A stretch of DNA of 64,000 nucleotides, from NCBI GenBank assembly GCA_018668255.1, contig JABISZ010000052.1, forward strand, positions 1 to 64,000. The letters are read 5' to 3'. Shown piece after piece: positions 26,325 to 34,100 of the stretch. This DNA comes from Pseudomonadota bacterium (GTDB lineage: Bacteria; Pseudomonadota; Gammaproteobacteria; Ga0077536). Each line of letters starts with the position of its first letter. Position 1 is the first letter of the stretch. A program made the translations under genes and the position numbers. A model generated the notes under the pieces. That model was not told the origin of the DNA. It saw nothing but the letters and a program-made list of their open reading frames with translations, and searched no databases.

Positions 26325-28340
26325 TTGGCTAACACCGAAACTAATAGATACAGCCGCGTCCTGCGCAAACTAAAAATCGGAAATCTAGAAATAAAAAATA
26401 GAATCATGATGACCGGCCATACTCAGCTCTATGGAAAAGACGGCACGCTTAGTGAACGTCACATTAATTATTACCAAGAGCGTGCTAAAGGCGGCGCCGG
26501 ACTTTTGATTTTAGAACAACAGGCAGTGCATCCTGCGGGTCGAAACTACCAAGCAGGTTGCTTGGCATGTGACGAGCGTGCCATCCCGTGGTATAAAAAA
26601 TTAGGTGAAGCGGTTCATAAATATGATTGTAAGCAGCTTGTGCAGCTTTTTGCTTGTGGAGCGCAAGGTGATGGTACACAGTATATGGATGACTGGAGGC
26701 CTTTATGGGCTGCATCAAGAATCCCTTCGGCGGTTACTGAGGAAATGCCAATTGCTATGGAGCAAGAGCATATTGATGAATTGATAGCGCACTTCGTAAA
26801 ATCGGCCGTAAACGTCAGCAAGTCTGGTTTGGATGGAATAGAAATCCATGCTGCTCATAGTCAACTGTTAGGGGAGTTTTTAAGTCCTGCCTTTAATAAG
26901 CGAGATGACAAATATGGGGGAGATCTAGAGAACCGTTGCCGGTTGATTGTCGAAATCGGGGAGGCCATTCGAAAAGAACTCGGGCCAGCATTTGTCATGG
27001 GATTACGAATTTCATTCGATGAGTATTTGGGGGAAGCCGGTATCACTTCGAAACAGGCTGAAGAGCAATTGGCCATATTTAAATCAAAGAATCTATTTGA
27101 TTTCTATGATATATCAGCCGGTGGATATCATACTTTGCACATCGCGGTCGCTCCTATGGGGACTATGAAAGATGGATTTCTGGCAGAAAGCGCAAAAAAG
27201 GCTCGGAAAATTCTAGGGCCGGAGATCCCTTTATTTATCGTCGGTCGCTTTTTAACCTTGAATCACGCAGAAAAAATACTAGCGAGTGGTGACGTTGATA
27301 TGGTTGCGATGACCCGCGCTCATATGGCTGATGCACATCTAGTTAACAAAAGTATAGAGAACAAAGAAAATGAAGTAACGCATTGTATTGGAGCAAACAT
27401 ATGTATCAGTCGGCTTATCAATAATAGAGAAGTAACGTGCTTTCAAAATCCTGAAATGGGCCGAGAAGGAAATTGGGGTAAAGGAACTTTGGTCCCCGCA
27501 AACGACGCTCAAGAAATCTCAGTGATAGGTGGAGGGCCGGCTGGTCTGAGATTTGCCGGTACAGCTGCTCTTAGAGGACATTCAGTAACACTCTTTGAGT
27601 CAGAAAGTGATCTGGGCGGCAGAATTAATTTACTCAAAAAACTACCAACGCGTGCTACTTGGCAAAGAGCTATAGATAACTTAGTGACTCGCGCGGAGAT
27701 TGCTGGAGTAAAAATCCATACTTCCAGTAAAATCGTTGAATCAACGATGCAAGGAGATATCTCAGTTTTTGCAACGGGTGCTCTTTGGGAAACCAAAGGC
27801 TACAGCCCCTACCGACCTGAAAGGGCAGCGATTCCGGGGCATAAATTTCCAATTGTGACTGACATAAAGACTGCCGTTGAATTAGCCTTATCCTCTTCTG
27901 AGGCCTTGGGAAAAAATGTCGTTATAGTCGACGAAACGGGGGAGTATCTTCCGCTTGGGCTTGCAGAATTATTAGCCAGCAGGAAAGTCTTCGTTGAAAT
28001 AATTTCGCCTCGGCCATTTATAGGTGCTGACACTCAAAGAACATTAGATATGCCTTATTTGATGCCTCGCCTTAAAACTTTAAATGTCCGGCTTAGTGCA
28101 CAGCACTTTGTAGAAGAGATCTTCGAGGATGCCATATCGGTTTACGATATATGGGGAGGAGCGCCAGAGCGACGCTCGAACATTAGTGCTGTAGTCCTCG
28201 CCATGACACAGACTCCAAACGACTATTTATATCACAAGGCAAAGGAAGACTATCGTGTTCAAAGAGTGGGTGACATTGTAGCGCCAAGACGGATTGAGGC
28301 GGTAATCTTTGAAGCAGAAAAATGCGCGCGCGACATATAA
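26325..28340 (+). CDS. Old-yellow-enzyme/2,4-dienoyl-CoA reductase-type flavoprotein
   Basis: 671 residues with the layout of trimethylamine dehydrogenase and FadH: an FMN-binding TIM barrel (about 10-340; HxxH-type motif IEIHAAHSQLLGEFLSP and R/N residues in KYGGDLENR), a cluster-binding linker, then an FAD/NAD(P)-binding half starting at ISVIGGGPAGLRFAG (about 398-412). In the linker three of the four usual Fe-S cysteines are present (Cys354, Cys360, Cys372) but the second is Ala357. That may weaken or alter the 4Fe-4S cluster, or may mark a subfamily near the amine demethylases. Start is TTG at 26325 with GGGGAG upstream. Substrate not determinable; an enoyl or N-methyl compound is the family expectation. 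Confidence 0.85.
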   Translation: MANTETNRYSRVLRKLKIGNLEIKNRIMMTGHTQLYGKDGTLSERHINYYQERAKGGAGLLILEQQAVHPAGRNYQAGCLACDERAIPWYKKLGEAVHKYDCKQLVQLFACGAQGDGTQYMDDWRPLWAASRIPSAVTEEMPIAMEQEHIDELIAHFVKSAVNVSKSGLDGIEIHAAHSQLLGEFLSPAFNKRDDKYGGDLENRCRLIVEIGEAIRKELGPAFVMGLRISFDEYLGEAGITSKQAEEQLAIFKSKNLFDFYDISAGGYHTLHIAVAPMGTMKDGFLAESAKKARKILGPEIPLFIVGRFLTLNHAEKILASGDVDMVAMTRAHMADAHLVNKSIENKENEVTHCIGANICISRLINNREVTCFQNPEMGREGNWGKGTLVPANDAQEISVIGGGPAGLRFAGTAALRGHSVTLFESESDLGGRINLLKKLPTRATWQRAIDNLVTRAEIAGVKIHTSSKIVESTMQGDISVFATGALWETKGYSPYRPERAAIPGHKFPIVTDIKTAVELALSSSEALGKNVVIVDETGEYLPLGLAELLASRKVFVEIISPRPFIGADTQRTLDMPYLMPRLKTLNVRLSAQHFVEEIFEDAISVYDIWGGAPERRSNISAVVLAMTQTPNDYLYHKAKEDYRVQRVGDIVAPRRIEAVIFEAEKCARDI

Positions 28341-28393
28341 CACGAAGTTAGAAAGTAAGCTTGTACTTACTAAGACTTGTAGTGACCATTAAA

Positions 28394-30667
28394 TTATACG
28401 GATAGGGAAATGTCATTTTTAAGGATGGGTAATTTTCTCACCTTAGGTCCTCCGGCCGTGTGGATAGCGTCAATAAGCGCCGCTATCACAACCGGAACTG
28501 GACCTTCTCCGATACCACTTGGGAGCGTGGTATCAGAAGACGCGATGTGAACATCGATAGAAGGCGTGTCTTTTAGTCGTAGAATAGGATAATCATGGAA
28601 ATTGCTTTGTTCAACTCTTCCGTTATTAAGAGTGATCTCGCCATATAGTGCATTTGAAAGTCCAAAAACTATAGCACCAGCTACTTGTGTTTCGACTAAT
28701 TGAGGGTTTACTGCAAGGCCACAGTCAACAGAAGCAACAACGTTCTTTATTTTCAAAGTACTGTGGTTTTCACTCATTTCAATTTCTATTGCAATAGCGA
28801 CGACTGAAGCACCAAGTCCAGGTGCATAACTCATGTCAAAAACGGCATAGCCTACCGAACCACGGTGATTCGGATCGGGTTTGTTATCCATTTTTTCTAC
28901 AGCGTGCAGTAGACGCTCTCTAAATTTCTTAATCCGTGAGACAGCGTCTTCATAAGTGCTTGCAATTTCTAAATTGTGATACTCGGGGGCTGTCTTCGAT
29001 ACTTTTTTCTCGTCTAAGAGTTTGAGTTGGAATGAGAGAGAGTCCATTCCTGCCAATTCCGCGAGTTCGCCAACGAAACCGTGGTACATCCACAACGCTT
29101 GGGTATGACCCACTCCTCTCATCCAAGCATAGGGAGGCGGGGTGCTGACGGTACTGTATTCGATTTTTAAATTGGGAACGGGGTAAACCATACGTGACAT
29201 AGCATACGGTTGATAGACTGATCGTCCTTGGCAGACATGGCTTTTCCAAGCGGTGATATTTCCGTCAGTATCTATGCCTCCAGTGAAGTCAGTTGTCATA
29301 ACCGGAGCATAGAAACTACGTTGCATATTTTCTTCTCTAGACCAGATCAGTTTAATTGGAACACCTTCCATTTCTTTGGCAACTTGCACAGCTTGGCTTA
29401 CATAGTCGCTATGCAGTCGACGCCCAAAGCTACCACCTGCTAACATAAGGTTGAATTTAGCATTGTATGGTGCAACACCGGCCGCGTAGGCAGTTATACG
29501 TAATGCTTCATCGCCATATTGTGTCGCAGCCCAGGCTTCTACCCGCCCATTCTCTATCAAAGCTGTGCAATTCATTGGCTCGAGTGCGGCATGTTCTAAA
29601 AATGGGTAGTGATATCTAGATTGAATTGTTTTCTCAGCCTTTAGGAAAGCAGAGTCAACGTCTCCTTCTTGGCGAATTACTTCGCCTTGTGTCATCAACT
29701 TATTGTTAATTTCCTGTGCGATCTGTGTGCTGCTGACATCCTTGTTCGCTCCCTCATCCCAGACGATTGGAAGGGCGTCTAGAGCTCGCTGTGCCTCCCA
29801 CCAGCTATCTGCAACAACCGCCACCGCATCATCCATGCGCCAATCAATTACTTCATAGAAGAAGGGAGGCACGGTATAGCCGCTTGGCCCAGCTTTGATG
29901 GCTACTACTTTTTGTACACCTTGATAGCTTTTTATTGCAGCGCTATCAAACGATACAAGATTCCCTCCAAAGACGGGACATTGCTTTACTGCCGCGTATT
30001 TCATTCCTGGCAACTTCAAATCTATACCATAGATAGCTTTCCCAGTGCTTTTGTCATAAGCATCACTGCGGGGTATCGGTTTTCCGATATAGCGCCAATC
30101 TTTCTGCGCGGTAGTTTTGATTTTTGAAGGATCGGGAATAGGAATAGTCGAAGCTATCTCAGATAGTTTGCCAAACCCCACCGAAGTCGAAGTAGCGGGA
30201 TTCATGACGTGATGATCCTTTATAACTAGCCCACGAGCATCAGTGTTCCAACGGCGAGCTGCCGCCAGTAGTAACATCTCTTTAATTTGGGCGCCTGCGA
30301 TTCGCATGGGACTAAATAGCATTTTCATGCCAAAACTCCCCCCCGAATATGTGTACACATATACGTTCTTACGATTGTAGTTTGTTAAAGGGTCGTAGAA
30401 TTCCCAATCGGTAAGACTAAGTTCTAAATTAATTTCTTCTGCTATTACTTGAGTCAAAGCAGTTGTAATTCCCTGTCCAAGTTCTATTTGTGGGATCCGA
30501 ACGGTGACACGATTGTCGTGATGAACAGTAATCCAAGAAGTAATTTCTTGCGGAACGTTCCCCTTTTTACTGGCGGAAAAAGCCATAGATGGAAGTGCAA
30601 GATTGAATACAATTGAGCTACCGGCTGATGCCGATAACGTTAAAAAATTTCGCCGAGTGGTTGTCAT
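28394..30667 (-). CDS. Molybdopterin-binding subunit of a xanthine-oxidase-family hydroxylase (IorB-like)
   Basis: 757 residues. The N-terminus TTTRRNFLTLSASAG is a twin-arginine signal, so the folded enzyme is exported to the periplasm. The large body belongs to the isoquinoline 1-oxidoreductase beta/aldehyde dehydrogenase branch: Moco-contact segments include GGSFGRRLHSDY (about 410-421), the AWMRGVGH region and the C-terminal GIGEGPVPVVIAALIDAI with the catalytic Glu. Members hydroxylate N-heterocycles or oxidise aldehydes and pass electrons through the 2Fe-2S subunit to a cytochrome. The partner gene overlaps by four bases upstream. No FAD subunit is present, as expected for the Ior type. 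Substrate unknown. Confidence 0.9.
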   Translation of the reverse strand: MTTTRRNFLTLSASAGSSIVFNLALPSMAFSASKKGNVPQEITSWITVHHDNRVTVRIPQIELGQGITTALTQVIAEEINLELSLTDWEFYDPLTNYNRKNVYVYTYSGGSFGMKMLFSPMRIAGAQIKEMLLLAAARRWNTDARGLVIKDHHVMNPATSTSVGFGKLSEIASTIPIPDPSKIKTTAQKDWRYIGKPIPRSDAYDKSTGKAIYGIDLKLPGMKYAAVKQCPVFGGNLVSFDSAAIKSYQGVQKVVAIKAGPSGYTVPPFFYEVIDWRMDDAVAVVADSWWEAQRALDALPIVWDEGANKDVSSTQIAQEINNKLMTQGEVIRQEGDVDSAFLKAEKTIQSRYHYPFLEHAALEPMNCTALIENGRVEAWAATQYGDEALRITAYAAGVAPYNAKFNLMLAGGSFGRRLHSDYVSQAVQVAKEMEGVPIKLIWSREENMQRSFYAPVMTTDFTGGIDTDGNITAWKSHVCQGRSVYQPYAMSRMVYPVPNLKIEYSTVSTPPPYAWMRGVGHTQALWMYHGFVGELAELAGMDSLSFQLKLLDEKKVSKTAPEYHNLEIASTYEDAVSRIKKFRERLLHAVEKMDNKPDPNHRGSVGYAVFDMSYAPGLGASVVAIAIEIEMSENHSTLKIKNVVASVDCGLAVNPQLVETQVAGAIVFGLSNALYGEITLNNGRVEQSNFHDYPILRLKDTPSIDVHIASSDTTLPSGIGEGPVPVVIAALIDAIHTAGGPKVRKLPILKNDISLSV

Positions 30668-31137
30668 GAGATTACCCCAGACGTTGCTCTTTTAAGCTTG
30701 GCAGCTGCGTGGATCGCTTTACGCACATAAGGGTAGGTTCCACATCGACAAATATTACCAATTGCGCTGTCGATTTCAGCGTCACTCGGTTCTGCATTCT
30801 TTTCCAGGAGCGCTATTGCCGCCATGATAATTCCGGACTGGCAGTAACCACATTGGGGTATATTGCCTTCGACCCATACTTTTTGCACTGAGTGTAATGT
30901 TTTTTCGCCAACGCCTTCTATGGTCGTTATCTCAACACCTTGAACGTCTTTGACTGGGATTTGGCAGGAGGGTACGGGTTGACCTTCAATATGAACTGTA
31001 CAGGCCAAACATTGAGCTATTCCGCAACCGAATTTAGTGCCGGTTAGACCAAGCTTTTCACGGAGAACCCACAACAAAGGCATATCAGGGTCTGCTTTTA
31101 CCTCCACTGATTTTCCATTGACTACAAATTTAGCCAT
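30664..31137 (-). CDS. 2Fe-2S subunit of the molybdenum hydroxylase (IorA-like)
   Basis: 157 residues (usual about 150-160) carrying two 2Fe-2S clusters. The plant-ferredoxin-type site is CGIAQCLACTVH (about residues 38-47) with the fourth Cys in VPSCQ (about 58). The second, alpha-helical site uses CGYCQSG and CRCGTY (about 97-100 and 130-132). It relays electrons from the molybdenum site of the following gene product. It has no signal of its own; by analogy it would be co-exported with the Tat-bearing large subunit. ATG at 31137 is preceded by GGAGG; its stop overlaps the next gene (ATGA). Confidence 0.93.
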   Translation of the reverse strand: MAKFVVNGKSVEVKADPDMPLLWVLREKLGLTGTKFGCGIAQCLACTVHIEGQPVPSCQIPVKDVQGVEITTIEGVGEKTLHSVQKVWVEGNIPQCGYCQSGIIMAAIALLEKNAEPSDAEIDSAIGNICRCGTYPYVRKAIHAAAKLKRATSGVIS

Positions 31138-31440
31138 AATTTCAGCCTCCCCGCAAAAAAATTATGATCATTTAACGTCCACTACATTAAGCTTGTTATA
31201 GTGTGATTAGTCAATTTTTTTTGTCATAACAAGATGTAATATCAGGACAATACGATACAAAATCTGAATGAACGGAATTTTGTCTCATTTTTAACATGTC
31301 ATCGAGGAGGTATGAGTCAGGGTTTCTTGTGACCTCGAGGCACGTCTTTATAATTACTCTCGAGGAACACTTGGTTAGCGCAGAGTAGAATAGAATGTGG
31401 GTTTTTTGATCTGGTAACAGAATACAGGGAGTATAGGACA
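31138..31440. other. Divergent intergenic region between the hydroxylase operon and slyX
   Basis: About 300 bases that should hold two divergent promoters. An open frame of 90 codons on the minus strand has no ribosome binding site and no protein-like character. I see no clear operator or hairpin. Confidence 0.4.
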
Positions 31441-31647
31441 TTGAAAACAGCGGTTTTAGTTGAACTTGAAACAAAAGTGGCATTTCAGGACGACACGATA
31501 CAAAAGCTCAATGATGTGGTTTGTCGTCAACAGGAGCAGATTGATTTATTATTGGTTAAGTATCAGGAGCTGCGAGGTCTGCTGGAAGTTCTACCGGATA
31601 ATCAACCGTTGACGGCAGAGGCTAATGAAGCTCCGCCCCATTATTAA
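31441..31647 (+). CDS. slyX: SlyX family protein
   Basis: 68 residues, nearly all coiled-coil (about 5-50), with the family pattern LETKVAFQDDTIQKLNDVVCRQQEQIDLL and the invariant C-terminal PPHY. Start is TTG at 31441 with GGGAG about nine bases upstream. SlyX is a small cytoplasmic protein of uncertain function, often near slyD in enterobacteria; slyD is not adjacent here. A Sel1-repeat gene follows after 39 bases. Confidence 0.93.
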   Translation: MKTAVLVELETKVAFQDDTIQKLNDVVCRQQEQIDLLLVKYQELRGLLEVLPDNQPLTAEANEAPPHY

Positions 31648-31686
31648 TCTTGGCCTAGTTACCGTGACTTAATTGGGAGATTTAGA

Positions 31687-32496
31687 ATGAAAATATACTT
31701 GCAAACATTATTGCTTTTTTTCTGCAGTTTGGTTTGTTTTTCTGTGCAAGCTGACTTCCAATCAGGACTTGATGCGGCTAAGCGTGGTGATTATATGGCT
31801 GCACTAGGTGCATGGCAGCCGTTAGCAGAGGAAGGAATTGCTGCTGCTCAATATAACTTGGGTATGATGTATAAGTCGGGGCAAGCGGTAGAAAAGAATC
31901 AAGAAACTGCTGTTAAGTGGTTTTTGCTTTCCGCGCAACAGGGGTTTGCTCCTGGTCAGTCTGCCTTAGCCTTGATGTATACAAGTGGAGAGGGTTTGTC
32001 GCAAGACTATGTCGCTGCAGTAACCTGGTACAAGCTTGCAGCAGATCAAGGAGACGCAGATGCCCAGTATAATCTTGGGCTTATTTACGATACTGGTGTT
32101 GAGGTACCGCAGAATTCTGAGTTAGCAGTAAAATGGTACACGCTTGCTGCGGAGCAGGGGTTTGCTCTGGCTCAATATAATCTGGGTTTAATGTATAAAC
32201 TTGGTCAAGGCGTTACTAAAAATGATAAAACTGCTGCGCAGTGGTATAGAAAAGCTGCAGAACAAGGTCTAGGGTCTGCGCAGACTAATTTAGGAGTGAT
32301 GTATGCCTTTGGTGCCGGTGTCGAGAAAAACTTTTTATATGCTTATATGTGGGGAGGCCTAGGAGCATCAAACGGCAGTATGAATGGCCAAAAGTTGCGC
32401 GATGATTTCGCGTTAAAAATGTCTGCCTCTCAACTTTCTGAAGCTAAAAAACTTGCGCGAGAATGTAAAATTTCTGACTATAAGTCATGTTATTAA
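31687..32496 (+). CDS. Exported Sel1/TPR-like repeat protein
   Basis: 269 residues with a signal peptide (about 1-23, ending VQA-DF). The rest is about six Sel1-like repeats of 36 residues, each with the consensus A-x2-YNLGxMYxxGxG-x7-A-x-WY (for example AAAQYNLGMMYKSGQAV and LAQYNLGLMYKLGQGV). Such solenoids are periplasmic protein-interaction scaffolds. The C-terminal segment with YAYMWGGLGASNG is the usual closing repeat. Probably co-transcribed with slyX. Partner unknown. Confidence 0.88.
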   Translation: MKIYLQTLLLFFCSLVCFSVQADFQSGLDAAKRGDYMAALGAWQPLAEEGIAAAQYNLGMMYKSGQAVEKNQETAVKWFLLSAQQGFAPGQSALALMYTSGEGLSQDYVAAVTWYKLAADQGDADAQYNLGLIYDTGVEVPQNSELAVKWYTLAAEQGFALAQYNLGLMYKLGQGVTKNDKTAAQWYRKAAEQGLGSAQTNLGVMYAFGAGVEKNFLYAYMWGGLGASNGSMNGQKLRDDFALKMSASQLSEAKKLARECKISDYKSCY

Positions 32497-32843
32497 GTAT
32501 TGATTCCGAGCTTGAAAAACTTCCTAGTTCGATTGTCGATTTAAGTATGTACACCGATTATGGTGTCTTAAAAGGGCTTTAAAAAAGAGTTCGAAGTACT
32601 GCAATTATCCTATAGGTGAATGTTTTAAAGAATCTCTTTTCAACGCGTATGAAGAATTCTTAAAGTGGATGGGATGTTATAGAATCAATCACAATAATAA
32701 ATGTTGAAATCTTGCTCATAAGGGTGAATCGAAAGCCCTCTTTAGCATGAAGAAATGACTATTTTTTTTTGACGGCAAGCTTCGCGGTGGCTATAGTGAT
32801 AGTTCTAACACCGAATAATTTTTTTGATAGAAGGGGAACTGCT
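32497..32843. other. Intergenic region after the Sel1 gene
   Basis: About 345 bases. A short hairpin ACACC GATTA T GGTGT (32551-32566) followed by a weak T/A-rich stretch may end the slyX transcript. A frame extending the next gene upstream to 32769 is not supported, because the good ribosome binding site lies at 32830-32838. Nothing else seen. Confidence 0.4.
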
Positions 32844-33176
32844 ATGAGTATAAACAAGTGGGCACCAGCGTTTAGCGCTATATTTGCAATGTTAGCGTGC
32901 ATAACTGCTTTGGATACCTATATGGTTCCATGGCCTTTACTTCTAGTGGGCTTAGGTTTTGTTCATGGAATAGCAGTTCCTGTTCGAGATCATGCCTCAT
33001 TGGGTATGCTCATCGCAGGTGCAGCATTATTCCCTGCGATCGCGGATAACCTCGATGCGGTGCCTATGGTCGGAATGTATTTGAACGAGTGGGTAGATGC
33101 TTTCGCTATAGCTATGGCGGGATATGTAGTCGCTTCTTTGATACATGAAGTCAGAGCACGCGTTTTCTCAGATTAA
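32844..33176 (+). CDS. Small membrane protein, unknown function
   Basis: 110 residues from ATG 32844, chosen because AAGGGGAA lies seven bases upstream and homologous-looking sequence starts MSINKWAPAF. There are about three to four hydrophobic segments (about 8-24, 31-45, 50-68 and 80-100). I do not recognise the family. A rho-independent terminator follows, so it appears to be a single-gene transcript. Confidence 0.7.
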   Translation: MSINKWAPAFSAIFAMLACITALDTYMVPWPLLLVGLGFVHGIAVPVRDHASLGMLIAGAALFPAIADNLDAVPMVGMYLNEWVDAFAIAMAGYVVASLIHEVRARVFSD

Positions 33177-33193
33177 GGAAGTGCATGCTATTA

Positions 33194-33233
33194 GGACCTT
33201 CGGTTAGGGGTAACCTCTGCGCGGGTCTTTTTT
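33194..33233 (+). terminator. Rho-independent terminator
   Basis: A nested hairpin: GACC (33195-33198) pairs with GGTC (33224-33227), enclosing GGTTA GGGG TAACC, and is followed directly by a run of six T. It ends the transcript of the small membrane protein, 18 bases after its stop. Confidence 0.75.
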
Positions 33234-33265
33234 AAAATTTAACTACAAAAATACCAGGATCTATT

Positions 33266-33547
33266 ATGAGCGCATATGTTGTAGTACACCTCACTATATT
33301 AGATGGAGAAAAAATTGCGGCGTACTCCGCGGTAGCTGGTCCATCAGTAACAAATCATGGGGGGGAATTTGTTTGTAAAGGTCCCGCGGAAATGTTGCAT
33401 GGAGATGCTATAGGCAAGAACATTGTCATAGTCAAGTTCGATAGCAAAGCGGCAGCAAAGGCATGGTATAACTCGGAGGAGTACCAAGCGATCATTCCTA
33501 TTCGAAACGAAGGTGCTGAGTCTTGCTTTATTCTAGGTGGTGAATAG
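33266..33547 (+). CDS. DUF1330 family protein
   Basis: 93 residues forming a dimeric ferredoxin-like alpha/beta barrel fold. Family landmarks: YVVVHLTILDGEKIAAYSA at the start, then GGEFVCKGPAEMLHG, the IVIVKFDSKAAAKAWYNSEEYQAIIPIR block (about 53-80). The biochemical role of the family is not established. ATG at 33266 has AGGA upstream. It precedes a cupredoxin gene by 62 bases. Confidence 0.9.
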   Translation: MSAYVVVHLTILDGEKIAAYSAVAGPSVTNHGGEFVCKGPAEMLHGDAIGKNIVIVKFDSKAAAKAWYNSEEYQAIIPIRNEGAESCFILGGE

Positions 33548-33609
33548 CTAAGCGAGTTGGCTAGGATGTTGCATGCTTTGTGCCTGCCGTTTAATTTAGG
33601 ATATTTTCC

Positions 33610-34074
33610 GTGGAATCAAAAATGAAAATGGGTAGATTTTTCGTAATCATAGTGTGTATAAGTTTTATTGGGTCGACTTATGCTGCTGAGCATGTGGTGA
33701 AAGGCGTAGTGACTAAGTGGCGTCCAATGATAACTTTTGCTGAGCCTGGTGATACAGTGAGATTTATAGGGATGATTGGCCACAACACAGTTGTCATCCC
33801 AGGAATGATTCCAGAGAATGCTGTCGGTTGGGACTCGAAATACGGGGAAGAGAATTTCACTGTCACGGTAACTGAAGAAGGTGCTTATATTTTCAAATGT
33901 ACGCCTCACATTACGACAGGAATGGTTGGTGCTATAGTCGTTGGAAATGCTCAGCCACCTCAAAACCTTTCTTTGATAGAGGGAAGTCTAGCTAAAGTGA
34001 CTATTGGGAAAAGAATGGTTGCCCGCACTATTAAGAAGATGAAAAGCGCGGTTCTGGCTCGTTCTGTTAATTAA
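33610..34074 (+). CDS. Pseudoazurin-like cupredoxin
   Basis: 154 residues with a signal peptide (about 1-26, ending TYA-AEH). The mature protein has the type I copper ligands of pseudoazurin: His in GHNT (about 58), Cys and His in FKCTPH (about 100 and 103) and Met in GMVGAIVVG (about 108), with the eight-stranded fold and two C-terminal helices rich in Lys. Pseudoazurins carry single electrons in the periplasm, for example to nitrite or nitrous-oxide reductase or cytochrome oxidase; no such enzyme lies nearby. Start GTG at 33610 or ATG at 33622/33628. Confidence 0.9.
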   Translation: MESKMKMGRFFVIIVCISFIGSTYAAEHVVKGVVTKWRPMITFAEPGDTVRFIGMIGHNTVVIPGMIPENAVGWDSKYGEENFTVTVTEEGAYIFKCTPHITTGMVGAIVVGNAQPPQNLSLIEGSLAKVTIGKRMVARTIKKMKSAVLARSVN

Positions 34075-34100
34075 GGTGGGAAAGGTTCGCGCAAGGCAGA

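Noticed and set aside
28341-28393. Inverted repeat AGTAAG...CTTACT between convergent genes as a bidirectional terminator
   Set aside because: Only six base pairs and no T-run on either side.
31211-31483. 90-codon minus-strand ORF overlapping the slyX start
   Set aside because: Lies in a divergent promoter region, lacks a ribosome binding site and resembles no protein.
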